22,077 bases of DNA from Clostridia bacterium (GTDB lineage: Bacteria > Bacillota_E > RBS10-35 > JAJYVN01), in contig DAHWHT010000230.1 of NCBI GenBank assembly GCA_027335515.1, positions 1 through 22,077 on the forward strand, read 5' to 3'. A program made the translations under genes and the position numbers. The notes under the pieces were generated by a model. The model worked only from the letters and a program-made list of their open reading frames with translations, was not told the DNA's origin and did no database searches. Positions 7,557 to 15,215 of this stretch are shown here, one piece after another (the first letter of the stretch is position 1; each line of letters starts with the position of its first letter).

Positions 7557-8744
7557 TCAGGATGCGGTGAGCATTTCCACGGCAACGCCGGCCAGGATCG
7601 CCACGCCGCTCGGCAGCACCCCCTCATCGATGGTGAACCGCGGGTGGTGGTGCGGAAAGCCCCGTTCCGGGTCGGGGCCGCCGGCCCCGAGGGTCAGGTA
7701 GCAACCGGGCACGACCTGAAGGAAGCGCCCGAAGTCGTCCGCCGCCATTTCAAGCGGTCCGGCATGGACCGCGCCGGCTCCGAGGATCTCCGCGGCGATA
7801 CGGTGCGCGCGGGCCGCGACCTCTGGGTCGTTGACCAAGGGCGGGTAGCCGTCGGTGTAGTCCAGGTCGACGGTCGCGCCGGCGGCCGCCGCCGTCTGGC
7901 GCAGGATGTCGCCCACCGCGTCCCGGATCTGGCGGCGGATGCGCTCGTCAAAGGCGCGGACGGTTCCTTCAAGCGCGGCGTGGCCCGCGATGATGTTGAA
8001 GGCCTCGCCGGCGTGCAGGGTCCCGACACTGACGACGGCGGTCTGCACCGGATCGACGCGGCGGCTGACGATGGTCTGCAGGGCGCCGACCGCCCGGCAC
8101 GCCGCTTCGAGGGCGTCGATCGCGCGGTGGGGCTGCGCGCCGTGGGCGGAACGACCGTGAAAGACGGCGCGGAAGCGGTCGGCCGCCGCCCACGCCGGCC
8201 CCGGCGTGGCCACCGCTTGGCCGCTGGGGAGGGTGGCCCACAGGTGCAGGCCGGCGATGGCGCTGACCCCCTCCAGCACGCCCGCGGCGATCATCGGTTC
8301 TGCGCCGCCGGGTGGGACTTCCTCGGCTGGTTGGAACAGGAGTCGCACCTGGCCCGGCAGGCGGTCGGCGCGAGAGGCGAACAGGCGCGCGATCCCGAGC
8401 AGAATCGCGGTGTGTCCGTCGTGTCCGCAGGCGTGCATCAGCCCGGCTCGGGTGGAGGCGTACGGCAGTCCGGTCTCCTCCTGAATGGGGAGGGCGTCGA
8501 TGTCCGCGCGCAGCGCGACGCGCCGCCCTCCGGCCGGGCCGATGTCCACGCTGACGGCGTTGGGCAGGGGCCGCGTCGGCCGCAGCCCCATCGCCTCCAG
8601 TTCGCCGACGATGAAGGCGGCCGTCTCGGTCTCCTGGAAGGAGGGCTCCGGGTGCTGGTGAAGGTGCCGCCTCCAGCGCAGCAATTGCGCACGCAGGCCC
8701 TCTGCCTCCGTTCGTATCCCGTCGGTTCCCAGCGTGGTGCGCAC
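7557..8744 (-). CDS. M20D family metallo-amidohydrolase / N-acyl-amino-acid hydrolase
   Basis: This is a 395-residue zinc/manganese hydrolase of the M20D group, which contains aminoacylases, hippurate hydrolases and IAA-amino-acid hydrolases; the exact substrate cannot be read. The N-terminus has RWRRHLHQHPEPSFQETET, followed by VALRADIDALPIQE (76-89). The metal site comprises HACGHDGHTA (104-113, with Cys106 and His108), Glu141-Glu142 in FQPAEE, His167 in GLHLW and the HHHPRF segment at about 365. The lid/dimerisation domain carries the usual GRSAHGAQPHRAIDA (197-211). All ligands look intact. The start is GTG 8744, preceded by GGAGGGGG about 8 nt upstream. There is no signal peptide, so it is cytoplasmic. 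It is divergent from the epimerase gene across a 140-bp gap with no clear promoter, and lies 90 bases upstream of prs. Confidence 0.9.
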   Translation of the reverse strand: MRTTLGTDGIRTEAEGLRAQLLRWRRHLHQHPEPSFQETETAAFIVGELEAMGLRPTRPLPNAVSVDIGPAGGRRVALRADIDALPIQEETGLPYASTRAGLMHACGHDGHTAILLGIARLFASRADRLPGQVRLLFQPAEEVPPGGAEPMIAAGVLEGVSAIAGLHLWATLPSGQAVATPGPAWAAADRFRAVFHGRSAHGAQPHRAIDALEAACRAVGALQTIVSRRVDPVQTAVVSVGTLHAGEAFNIIAGHAALEGTVRAFDERIRRQIRDAVGDILRQTAAAAGATVDLDYTDGYPPLVNDPEVAARAHRIAAEILGAGAVHAGPLEMAADDFGRFLQVVPGCYLTLGAGGPDPERGFPHHHPRFTIDEGVLPSGVAILAGVAVEMLTAS

Positions 8745-8884
8745 GCGTTCCGCCCCCTCCGCGGTTTCAGCTTCGCCCGGCGGCGGCGTTCTCCTGGGCG
8801 GCCGGCATCGGCAGGAGCGGCGGCGGCCGGGCGGAATGGCGGAAGGTACGAGCGGGTGTGCCTGGCCGGAGGGGGGCGCTCTGG

Positions 8885-9865
8885 GTGTTTGACGTGCGGA
8901 CTACGGATGCCGGGGTGGAGTTGCTCGGTCCGGACGGCGTGCGCTGTCTGGTGCTGCCGCAGGTCGGCAGCCAACTGGCGTCGCTGCGCCTTGCGCCCCA
9001 GCCGGCCTGGCCGGCGGTGGAGGTGCTGCAGGCCCCGCCGCCGGAGCAGCTGGCGCGCGTGGGGTGGGGCGCCGGGGCTCCGATCCTGTTTCCATTTCCA
9101 GGCCGCGTGCGGGACGGGACCTATCCCTACCGCGGTACGACCCACCAGATCCAGGGGGGGCGCCATCCGTTGCACGGCTTTGTGGGTATGGCGCCCTGGA
9201 CGGTGTCGGAGGCGGCGGCGACCGACGACGGGGCGTGGGTGCGTACCCACATCGACCATGCGAACCTTGGGGTGGCCCCCGAGGCCTTCCCCGGCCGTTA
9301 CACGCTGGACGTGACGCACCGGGTGGATGCCGGGGGTTACGGCCACGATATCGAGGTGTGTAATGTCGGCGACACGCCCTTCCCCTTTGGTTATGGATGG
9401 CACCCATACTTCCGCACCCCGCTGGTTGCCGGCGGTCAGCGCGGCGACTGCGTGGTGCACGTCCCCGCGGCGGCACGCTGGGAGCTGACGCCGGAACTGC
9501 TGCCCACCGGGCGCCGCCTGGCGGCCGAGGGACCGTACGACCTGCGCGGGGGGCGGCCGCTGGGGGGCCGGTCGTTGGACGACCCCTTCACCAGGCTCGA
9601 GGCGGATGCCGGAGGTTGGAGCGAGGCCGCCCTGGTGGACCCGGCGGGGGGGCTGCGGTTGACGGTGCGGGCCGACGCCTCCTTCGCCCACTGGGTGGTA
9701 TACAGCCCACGCACGTTGGGCGCGGTCTGCCTTGAGCCGTACACCTGTGCGCCGGATGCCTTTAATCTGGATGCGCGCGGCATTGCGGCGGGTCTATTGG
9801 AACTCCTCCCCGGCGGCCGCTGGCGGGCGGCCCTGCGCGTGCAACTGGAGGCCCTGTCGACCTGA
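8885..9865 (+). CDS. Aldose 1-epimerase (mutarotase, GalM-like)
   Basis: This is a 326-residue beta-sandwich enzyme that interconverts alpha and beta anomers of free hexoses in the cytoplasm. Family landmarks are GAPILFPFPGR (64-74), HPLHGFVG (94-101, His97 being the substrate-binding or acid His), FGYGWHPYFRTP (168-179, His173), LDDPFTRLE (231-239) and CLEPYTCAPDAFN (282-294). Glu284 is the expected catalytic base. I chose GTG 8885 because GGAGGGGGG (8868-8876) is 8 nt upstream. GTG 8858 is in frame but has no SD, and GTG 8894 is also possible. The small membrane protein follows after 29 bases. No galactose operon partners are present, so the physiological sugar is unclear; the family call is firm. 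Confidence 0.9.
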   Translation: MFDVRTTDAGVELLGPDGVRCLVLPQVGSQLASLRLAPQPAWPAVEVLQAPPPEQLARVGWGAGAPILFPFPGRVRDGTYPYRGTTHQIQGGRHPLHGFVGMAPWTVSEAAATDDGAWVRTHIDHANLGVAPEAFPGRYTLDVTHRVDAGGYGHDIEVCNVGDTPFPFGYGWHPYFRTPLVAGGQRGDCVVHVPAAARWELTPELLPTGRRLAAEGPYDLRGGRPLGGRSLDDPFTRLEADAGGWSEAALVDPAGGLRLTVRADASFAHWVVYSPRTLGAVCLEPYTCAPDAFNLDARGIAAGLLELLPGGRWRAALRVQLEALST

Positions 9866-9894
9866 GGGCGGCCGGCACGTCGCGGCTGGGAGGT

Positions 9895-10215
9895 GTGGCG
9901 CATCTGACTTCGTGGGTCGCTGCGGTGCCGACGGTCCCGCTTCCCCTGCAGCAGCCGCCGCTGGTCGTGGACATCGCGATGGACCTGATGCTGCTGTGCT
10001 GGCTGGCGGCGCTCGTGCTCGCGATCTGGGGTTCCATCCGCGAGGCGAAGCGCGTCGATCGGGAGCAGCGGCATGCCCAGGAGACGGACCCGCAACCGGG
10101 CCCGACGCCCGCCATCGAAGGGATTCTGGAGCACTGGGGCCTGTGGTCGCTCGGGCTGGTCGGCGTCGGGCTGGTGCTGCTCGCCGTCGCTTCGGCCATG
10201 GCCCGCGGGGGATAG
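9895..10215 (+). CDS. Small two-helix membrane protein, unknown
   Basis: This is a 106-residue protein I do not recognise. It has two hydrophobic spans: VVDIAMDLMLLCWLAALVLA (about 24-43) and WSLGLVGVGLVLLAVASAMA (about 84-103). Between them is a charged cytoplasmic-type loop (SIREAKRVDREQRHAQET). This suggests a hairpin in the membrane with the loop facing in. The frame begins at GTG 9895, but GGGAGG ends only one base before it. The true start may therefore be a later codon, such as the ATG near 9980, which would leave only part of the first helix. It is on the same strand as the epimerase with a 29-base gap and may share its transcript. The function is unknown. Its coding status rests on hydrophobic pattern and codon usage. 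Confidence 0.6.
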   Translation: MAHLTSWVAAVPTVPLPLQQPPLVVDIAMDLMLLCWLAALVLAIWGSIREAKRVDREQRHAQETDPQPGPTPAIEGILEHWGLWSLGLVGVGLVLLAVASAMARGG

Positions 10216-10660
10216 CGCGCGGCGCGCTGCGGAGACGCTTTGCGACGTCGGCCGCCCTCGCCGGGCGTCGGCGCGGGCGGCGGTGCCGTGCACCGCCTGG
10301 GCCTGGGGAATCCGCCGCCGATGGGCGGGCCGTGATCGCGGAGATCGCCGTCACGCCGGTTGGCCGGAGCGGGCGGCGCACGGGTGCGTCGCGGTCAACC
10401 GTTTCGGCGGGGGCGCTGGGTGGGGTGACGAGCAGGCCGCTTGACCTTGGCCCAGGGCCGCGCCGATGGTCGGCAGCAACGGGTCCGCCGGCGCCTGCGG
10501 GCCGACGGCCCCCGCGGCGGCCGGACCTTCCACCGCTTCGCCCGATGCCATGGACGCCCAGGCCCGCCGCGGCAACGCCGCCCGGGCGCACCCCAGTCCA
10601 CCGCCGGCACTCCCGCATCCGTCTCCCTATGATCCGTCCACAACCTGCGGGCCGACCCGC
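10216..10660. other. Gene-poor stretch
   Basis: I see no convincing gene in these 445 bases. Open frames occur on both strands, but their products are low-complexity (Arg/Pro/Ala/Gly), as expected from GC-rich non-coding DNA. A 13-bp direct repeat, CCTGCGGGCCGAC, is at 10494-10506 and again at 10644-10656, just past the 3' end of the VOC gene. There is no clear terminator with a T-tract for either convergent neighbour. Confidence 0.5.
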
Positions 10661-11071
10661 TCAGCGCAACTCCTGGATCCGGACCAGCGTACCGGCGGGA
10701 TCCCGGAAGGCGCAGTCGCGGATCCCCCACGCTTGCCCGGTCGGTTCCTGGACGACCTCGGCGCCGCGATCCCGCAGTCGCGCGAAGGTGCCGTCCAGGT
10801 CCTTGGTGGCGAACATGACCATGGCGTAAGTGCCCTTGGCCATCATTTCGCTAATGGTGTGCCGCTCGTCGTCCGTGACGCCAGGTGCGGCGGCCGGCGG
10901 GGACAGGACGATGGACGTGTCGGGCTGATCGGCGGGGCCGACCGCGATCCAGCGCATCTGGCCTCGTCCAACGTCGCCGCGGACCTCGAAGCCGAGTGTG
11001 TCCCGGTAGAAGGCCAGCGACGCTTCCGGGTCGTGGTGCGGCAAAAAGGTCTGGTGGATCGTGATCTTCAT
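10661..11071 (-). CDS. VOC family protein (glyoxalase/bleomycin-resistance fold)
   Basis: This is a 136-residue single-chain vicinal-oxygen-chelate protein made of two beta-alpha-beta-beta-beta modules. The first module is recognisable in TFLPHHDPEASLAFYRDTLG, and the second in TKDLDGTFARLRDRGAEVVQ. A C-terminal RDCAFRDPAGTLVRIQE strand carries the usual Glu ligand. Members include glyoxalases, dioxygenases and antibiotic-binding proteins; the substrate cannot be told. I chose ATG 11071 because GAGGAG lies 9 nt upstream. The in-frame GTG 11080 abuts that SD and is unlikely. It follows the AraC-type regulator by 45 bases on the same strand. The same regulator-VOC pairing, with very similar wording of both proteins, is familiar from actinobacteria, so the two probably act and move together. 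Confidence 0.88.
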   Translation of the reverse strand: MKITIHQTFLPHHDPEASLAFYRDTLGFEVRGDVGRGQMRWIAVGPADQPDTSIVLSPPAAAPGVTDDERHTISEMMAKGTYAMVMFATKDLDGTFARLRDRGAEVVQEPTGQAWGIRDCAFRDPAGTLVRIQELR

Positions 11072-11116
11072 GGCCGTCACTCCTCGAATGGGATCGGCCG
11101 CACGCGGCCGGCGCCT

Positions 11117-11587
11117 TTAGCATAGGGGCGCCTCCGCGACCGGCGCTTCTCGATTTCTGACCGGTTTGGTCACCTGCTTCGCTACGCAAGGCGCCAGCCC
11201 CGCGGCTGCGTGCGTGGGGAGGCGCCGGTAGGAACTGGGCGGCATGCCGACCAATTCGGTGAAGCGCGTGCTGAAGGTACCCAGCGAGGTGAAGCCAACC
11301 TCGATGGATACCTGGGTGACGCTGAGATCGCCGCGCCGCAGCAACGCCATCGCGCGTTCGATGCGGCGCGTCATCAGGTAGCTGTAGGGCGGCTCCCCGT
11401 AGGCGCGCCGGAACTGGCGGCTGAGGTGGCCGGCCGACATGTTCACGCCGCGGGCGAGCGCCGCGATGTCCAGGGGGTAGGCGTACTCCCGGTCGATCCG
11501 GTCGCGGACGCGACGCAGTGCCACGAGGTCGCGCAGATGCTGGGCCTGCGATGGCGTGTGCGCCTGCGTGGCGATGTCGGATCGCAT
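11117..11587 (-). CDS. AraC-family transcriptional regulator (DNA-binding domain only)
   Basis: This is a regulator of about 156 residues consisting almost entirely of the tandem helix-turn-helix domain. HTH1 spans about 40-62 (IAALARGVNMSAGHLSRQFR) and HTH2 about 88-112 (LSVTQVSIEVGFTSLGTFST), closing with FTELVGMPPSSYRR. A basic tail CVAKQVTKPVRNREAP follows. No N-terminal ligand domain is present, as in other short AraC proteins paired with a VOC gene. ATG 11587 is a good guess for the start, but AAGGAG sits directly against it with almost no spacing. The frame is open up to 11740, so a longer N-terminus is possible. It probably controls the VOC gene downstream and perhaps itself. Family assignment is strong; effector and targets are unknown. 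Confidence 0.85.
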   Translation of the reverse strand: MRSDIATQAHTPSQAQHLRDLVALRRVRDRIDREYAYPLDIAALARGVNMSAGHLSRQFRRAYGEPPYSYLMTRRIERAMALLRRGDLSVTQVSIEVGFTSLGTFSTRFTELVGMPPSSYRRLPTHAAAGLAPCVAKQVTKPVRNREAPVAEAPLC

Positions 11588-12294
11588 CTCCTTGGCCGTT
11601 GCTCCGTCCCAGAACCCGGGGTGCCCTTTGCCGGCCGTGAACGCAGGGGCTACAGCCGTGAACCGCACCGCACGCCGGTACACGGAAACGCATTTCCCCG
11701 CCCGGGTCAGGTCATGGCCCCGCCTGCGCCACGCACCCAAGCGAACGCTCAGTGGATTGCGTGGTCGGAAGTCCGCGCGAGTCCGGGCCAGTAGAATACG
11801 GCGATCGTGGGTACGTCACCTTCCCGGATAGAGCGCCGAAGCACTCGCCCCCAGAGGCTCGCCGGCAAAGTTGACACGGGGACACGTATTGCGAGCGATT
11901 CCGCGACGAGTACCAGTAGCGCGTCCACCCGGCCGGCGCGGTTGCCCAGTGGCTGGGGCGAGGGCGGATCAGGCGGTCGTTTACCGGGGCTGCCCAGGCC
12001 GATCCTGGAGCGCGAACCGTCGCCGGCATCCGCAGGGTGCGCCAGCCTTATCGCCTGCCGAGCCGACCTGCCGGCCCGCTGTGCATGGCCCATCCGAGCC
12101 ATGCACCTGCCGTCTGCGACCCCGGGCATGCGATGCATGGCACCGCCATCACGCCAAGACGGCCACCGCCGGCGGTTTCGCCCCGTGGCGCCCGCGTGCT
12201 CCGCGTCCGCTTACCGGCCGGCGACCATCGAACCGCTCCGCGGTTTCCTATGCCGCTCTTTCGGTGATATGGTGGGTATGCGGGCGGTGACAGG
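11588..12294. other. Gene-poor stretch with inverted repeats
   Basis: About 700 bases hold no gene I can support. A minus-strand frame ending near 11749 contains a roughly 60-residue stretch (from GRVDALLVLVAESLAIRVP to VPTIAVFYWPGLARTS) that looks somewhat protein-like. It has no plausible start or family match and may be a relic. A perfect 9-bp dyad, GTGCATGGC/GCCATGCAC, lies at 12081-12106. TGCATGGC recurs at 12134-12141. A TTGACA at 11871 has no fitting -10. Confidence 0.45.
12081..12106. repeat. Perfect 9-bp inverted repeat
   Basis: GTGCATGGC (12081-12089) and GCCATGCAC (12098-12106) flank an 8-base loop. TGCATGGC is repeated at 12134-12141. There is no T-tract, so it is not a standard terminator. 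It is an operator or structured RNA candidate upstream of the PspA cluster. Confidence 0.45.
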
Positions 12295-12471
12295 ATGGCT
12301 GATGCGTCTGACAAACAAGAAGCGGCCCAGGACGGAGGACGACCGCCTCGGTGGCGTTTATTCAGCGACAGAGCCGTGCCGTTCATGGTTGACCATATGG
12401 ATCGGCAAACTGATCGCCTGCATCTACGTGTCGAGCAAGCGGCCGGCTCACTGGAGTTGAAACGCGCATAG
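12295..12471 (+). CDS. Small ORF upstream of pspA-like gene (58 aa), unknown
   Basis: ATG 12295 to TAG 12469-12471 encodes 58 residues beginning MADASDKQEAAQDGGRPP and ending QAAGSLELKRA. The middle reads RWRLFSDRAVPFMVDHMDRQ. The composition is balanced and charged, and could form an amphipathic helix. This is unlike the Arg/Pro-rich shadows that surround it. GGGCGG lies about 8 nt upstream of the ATG, and AGG touches it. It has no cysteine motif, signal peptide or membrane span. It ends about 120 bases before the PspA-like gene on the same strand, so it could be the first gene of that cluster. I recognise no family. Whether it is translated is uncertain. Confidence 0.45.
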   Translation: MADASDKQEAAQDGGRPPRWRLFSDRAVPFMVDHMDRQTDRLHLRVEQAAGSLELKRA

Positions 12472-12591
12472 ACCGGCCAGCAGGGACCTCGACACCCAGC
12501 GGCGCCAGGGCCCCTGCTAAGTTGTACCTGCGTTGCTAGGACAAGCCGCTCCTGCGCAGAATCATGGCGGTAACGAAAGGATGGTTGTACG

Positions 12592-13350
12592 ATGCCTTTC
12601 AGATGGCGAGAGATTTTTCAAAGGGAAAACGAATTGGCCAAGGCCAAGGTGAGCGAGGCCATCGACGCACATGCCGATCCCAAGGCTCAGCTGGACTTGG
12701 CGATCCGTGAGCTGCAGGATCAGCACGACAAGCTGGAGCACGCCTGCGCCGTGGTGATCGCCGAGGCGAACACCTTGGGCAACAAGCTGCAACGAGACAT
12801 GGCCCAACAGGCCAACCTGGAGAGCCAGGCGCGGGCTGCTGTGGCCGCTGGGCATCAGGACGCTGCCCAAGCCATCGCGCTCCAGATCGTGGCTGTGCGC
12901 AACCTGATCGCCTCGGAGCAGCCGGCGTATGACCAGGCGAAGGCTGCTGCGGATCAGGCACAGCAGGCGTTCCGGGACAACACCGACCAGTTGCACCAGA
13001 AGATGGCCGAAACCCAGCAACTGACGACCGAGATCGACCAGGCCGCTATGCAGCACAACATCAACGAGTCGATGAAGGCGGTCAACTCGGCGACGAGCCA
13101 TGTCATTCCCTCGTTCGATCAGGTGAGGGACAAGGTTAACGCCCGGTTGGCCGAGGAGCAGGCAGATGCGGCGCTCACGGGCGGTTTAGGGGGTGATAGC
13201 ACTCAGGTACATAGCGCGCATCTGGCGCAACAGGCGGCAGCAGATGAGGTGCTGGCGAGTCTCGGCATTGCATCGGCTGCACCGCCGGCTCCGGCTGCGC
13301 CGAGCGGAACGTCTCGCAAGACCAGCGGTTCGCCCATGGACGCGCTCTAG
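12592..13350 (+). CDS. PspA/IM30 (Vipp1) family membrane-stress protein
   Basis: This is a 252-residue, almost wholly alpha-helical protein. The N-terminal FRWREIFQRENELAKAKVSE resembles the amphipathic membrane-binding helix of PspA/IM30. It is followed by DPKAQLDLAIRELQDQHDKL, the hallmark start of the PspA hairpin. Long heptad-rich, Ala/Gln-rich coiled coils run from about 35 to 165. A flexible Ala/Pro-rich C-terminus (about 225-252) follows. Family members polymerise on the inner face of the membrane and protect it during envelope stress. ATG 12592 has AAAGGATGG upstream at a rather long spacing. A vWA protein follows after 40 bases on the same strand. No pspF-like or other known psp regulator is nearby. 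Family confidence is good; the exact stress is unknown. Confidence 0.82.
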   Translation: MPFRWREIFQRENELAKAKVSEAIDAHADPKAQLDLAIRELQDQHDKLEHACAVVIAEANTLGNKLQRDMAQQANLESQARAAVAAGHQDAAQAIALQIVAVRNLIASEQPAYDQAKAAADQAQQAFRDNTDQLHQKMAETQQLTTEIDQAAMQHNINESMKAVNSATSHVIPSFDQVRDKVNARLAEEQADAALTGGLGGDSTQVHSAHLAQQAAADEVLASLGIASAAPPAPAAPSGTSRKTSGSPMDAL

Positions 13351-13390
13351 ACCCGCAGCATCGGCGACGAGAAGGAGATGACTTATAACC

Positions 13391-14035
13391 ATGGCCGATA
13401 TCAAGCCCATCGCACCCGTAGGCATCGAGATCGAGCCCGTCCTGCTGATCGACAAGTCGGGTTCCATGAACTACGCTGCCGCCCACGGCGCCAATGTGTC
13501 GCGGTGGGGCGTCGTCACGGAGGCCCTTGGCACCATCGTCGCATCGCTGGGTGCGGCGGACTCTCAGGCCGAGGCCGAAGCCGCAGCCGGTGAGGACGCG
13601 GGCGGCCTGATGACCGTCGTGTTCAGCAGCGAGGCCGAGGAGGTCGGAGACCTGACCCCCGCCAACTGGCGGGAGAAGTGGGCCCGGTTCGCCCCGGGTG
13701 GCGGCACTCGGATCATGCCGGGATGGAAGCTCGTGGTCGAGGACTACCTGGAGGAGTTCGGCAAGAAGGCCGAGGAAGACCGTCCGGCGCTGGTGCTCCT
13801 TGTGGTGACCGACGGCGAAGCCGAGGACATGGCTCAGTTCGAGGCCGAGTGTGCGAGGGCGCACGGTCACATCTACATCGCGGTGGCAATCGTCGGCTAC
13901 GGCGCCGACCATGACAACACAATGGCCGCGTACAACAAGATCGCGGCTGGCAACAACCACGTCCAGGTCTATAACTTCGCGTCGACCACCGATCCTACGG
14001 AGCTGGCGGACGCGCTGCTGGCACTGGTCGAGTAA
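13391..14035 (+). CDS. von Willebrand factor A (vWA) domain protein, TerY-like
   Basis: This is a 214-residue cytoplasmic protein made of one vWA (Rossmann-like) domain with an apparently complete metal-ion-dependent adhesion site: DKSGSM (21-26, DxSxS), Thr106 in GGGTRI, and Asp141 in VVTDGEAED. It resembles the stand-alone vWA proteins found near tellurium-resistance (Ter) and PspA genes. Such proteins are thought to hold together membrane-stress complexes through Mg-dependent contacts. AAGGAG lies 13 nt before ATG 13391, further than usual. An ATG at 13378 is in another frame and leads only to a short shadow. The gene follows the PspA-like gene by 40 bases and is followed by a strong hairpin, so the two form one unit. 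The family call is firm; the partner role is inference. Confidence 0.85.
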   Translation: MADIKPIAPVGIEIEPVLLIDKSGSMNYAAAHGANVSRWGVVTEALGTIVASLGAADSQAEAEAAAGEDAGGLMTVVFSSEAEEVGDLTPANWREKWARFAPGGGTRIMPGWKLVVEDYLEEFGKKAEEDRPALVLLVVTDGEAEDMAQFEAECARAHGHIYIAVAIVGYGADHDNTMAAYNKIAAGNNHVQVYNFASTTDPTELADALLALVE

Positions 14036-14084
14036 GAGGTTCCACTTGGCGAGTGAGAAGCCGGCACTGAAGATGGCGTGAGGT

Positions 14085-14116
14085 GGCCCACGGTCCGCCC
14101 AAGGGGACTGTGGGCC
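14085..14116 (+). terminator. Hairpin after the PspA-vWA unit
   Basis: GGCCCACGGTCC at 14085-14096 pairs with GGACTGTGGGCC at 14105-14116 over 12 positions, with one G-U, around an 8-base loop. It lies 50 bases past the vWA stop. The stem is strong, but no T-tract follows, so it may be an atypical terminator or an mRNA-end stabiliser. Confidence 0.5.
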
Positions 14117-14658
14117 GAGGGAGGATCACGAACTGAGGCAGGAGCGCGCAAACGCCCGGGAGACCGGCTGGCGGAACAGGCATGGAGCATGGAGCACGGA
14201 GCAGAGGGCCAAGGCGAGCAGGGGGCCTTGGGGTTGTGGAGCTCCAGGGTGACGTCGGCGTCGAGGCGGATGCGGCGCGGAACCGGGGAACGACGCCGAC
14301 CGGATCGTGGCAGTGCCGGGCGAAGAACTTGATGCGGAGCAGCATTTTGGGTGTTTGCTCGCTCCATCGGCACGGCACGAACCGTGCCGACCTCGGTACT
14401 GTGCCGATGATCACTCCCTCGCGTAACGGCCTGATTCCCTCCACGTTGGCCGCGCGGTGACGCCCTACCGTCGTGGGCGGGTAGCGCCGGCCAGGACTTC
14501 CCAGTGGCGCCGCAGAACCCTTTCCCAGTGGACACCTCGCCGACGGCCGCCAAGCTGCCCTGCGTCCGAGCCCCGGTCCCGGTCGGTTGCGCTATGACAA
14601 GCGGGCGTCCGGCCCGCGCGCTCGCCGGAACCCGCGGGCGCTGTGTGGGAAGGTCAGC
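14117..14658. other. Gene-poor stretch with nested repeats
   Basis: I see no gene in these roughly 540 bases. They contain the nested TCGGCAC dyads at 14365-14409 and a 10-bp direct repeat TTCCCAGTGG at 14498-14507 and 14522-14531. The repeat lies upstream of the broken gene that starts at 14659. Confidence 0.45.
14365..14409. repeat. Nested inverted repeats with three GTGCCGA units
   Basis: An outer dyad CATCGGCAC (14365-14373) pairs with GTGCCGATG (14401-14409). An inner hairpin, TCGGCACGG (14367-14375) with CCGTGCCGA (14382-14390), uses the same left arm, giving two alternative pairings. The unit GTGCCGA therefore occurs at 14384-14390, 14401-14407 and inverted at 14367-14373. It may be a protein-binding array or a switching RNA fold. 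Confidence 0.5.
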
Positions 14659-15140
14659 ATGCAGAGCCATGTCGACGAGCTCGCCAGTTCGGCGCGCACG
14701 CTGGCTCGCCAGGACTCGGTGCGGCGGAACCGGACCTTCGCTGTCACCAACAGCGATGGCGCGCTGCACGCCCTGAACTACCCGGCGGCCGCTCCGGACA
14801 TCCCGTTGGCGGGCCTGGTGCCCACCGCGCCGCCGGGCGGCCGGTGGGCATGGTGGGGCGTTCCCAACTCGCCGCGCAGGCCGCCGCAGTCGGCAACGGC
14901 GACGCCCGACCGGCGCTCTATGACGCAGTCAGCACCCGGTTCCTGGCCGGGGAGGAGCCCATCGCCCCCGATCCCGGGCCGCCGGAGGGCGCGCAGGCGT
15001 TGCTGCAGAGCCTGGCCAGGCCAGCGAACCCCCCTTCGCCCGCGGCCCTGTCCGCCGGCCTCCGATACAACCACCCCGAGATCCGCCTGGATCCAGAGAC
15101 GGTGGAGGTCATCCCGCAGTGGCTGCGGGCACACTTGTGA
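14659..15140 (+). pseudogene. Frameshifted gene of unknown function
   Basis: ATG 14659, with GGGAAGG about 6 nt upstream, opens a frame reading HVDELASSARTLARQDSVRR, RTFAVTNSDGALHALNYP and APDIPLAGLVPTAPPGG. Somewhere near 14840-14870 the sensible reading moves to another frame. It continues QLAAQAAAVGNGDARPALYD, AVSTRFLAGEEPIAPDP, ALLQSLARPANPPSP and PETVEVIPQWLRAHL, stopping at 15140. The original frame degenerates into Arg/Pro-rich text. A single-base loss (or a gain of two) explains the change. Without the shift the protein would be about 160 residues, soluble, with an acidic C-terminus. I do not recognise the family. A sequencing error is an alternative. It ends about 75 bases before the ribokinase gene. 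Confidence 0.55.
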
Positions 15141-15215
15141 ACGACGAGGGGCGAGGGTGCGGTTCACCCCGGGCCGCCGCCCCTCCTGAGTCGCATGGCC
15201 GGAAGGGGTGGGGGC

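Noticed and set aside
6510..9314. A 934-codon plus-strand frame over prs and the M20 gene
   Set aside because: Antisense to two genes with complete family motifs; composition typical of shadows.
11807..12460. A 217-codon plus-strand frame before the PspA cluster
   Set aside because: Ser/Pro/Arg-rich with no domain. Its last part overlaps, in another frame, the more protein-like 58-residue ORF.
13371..13393. GAAGGAG-ATG-CCATGG stretch resembling an expression-vector leader
   Set aside because: It shares only the SD core and an NcoI-like start context with such leaders. The rest differs and flanking DNA is native-looking, so it is a coincidence.
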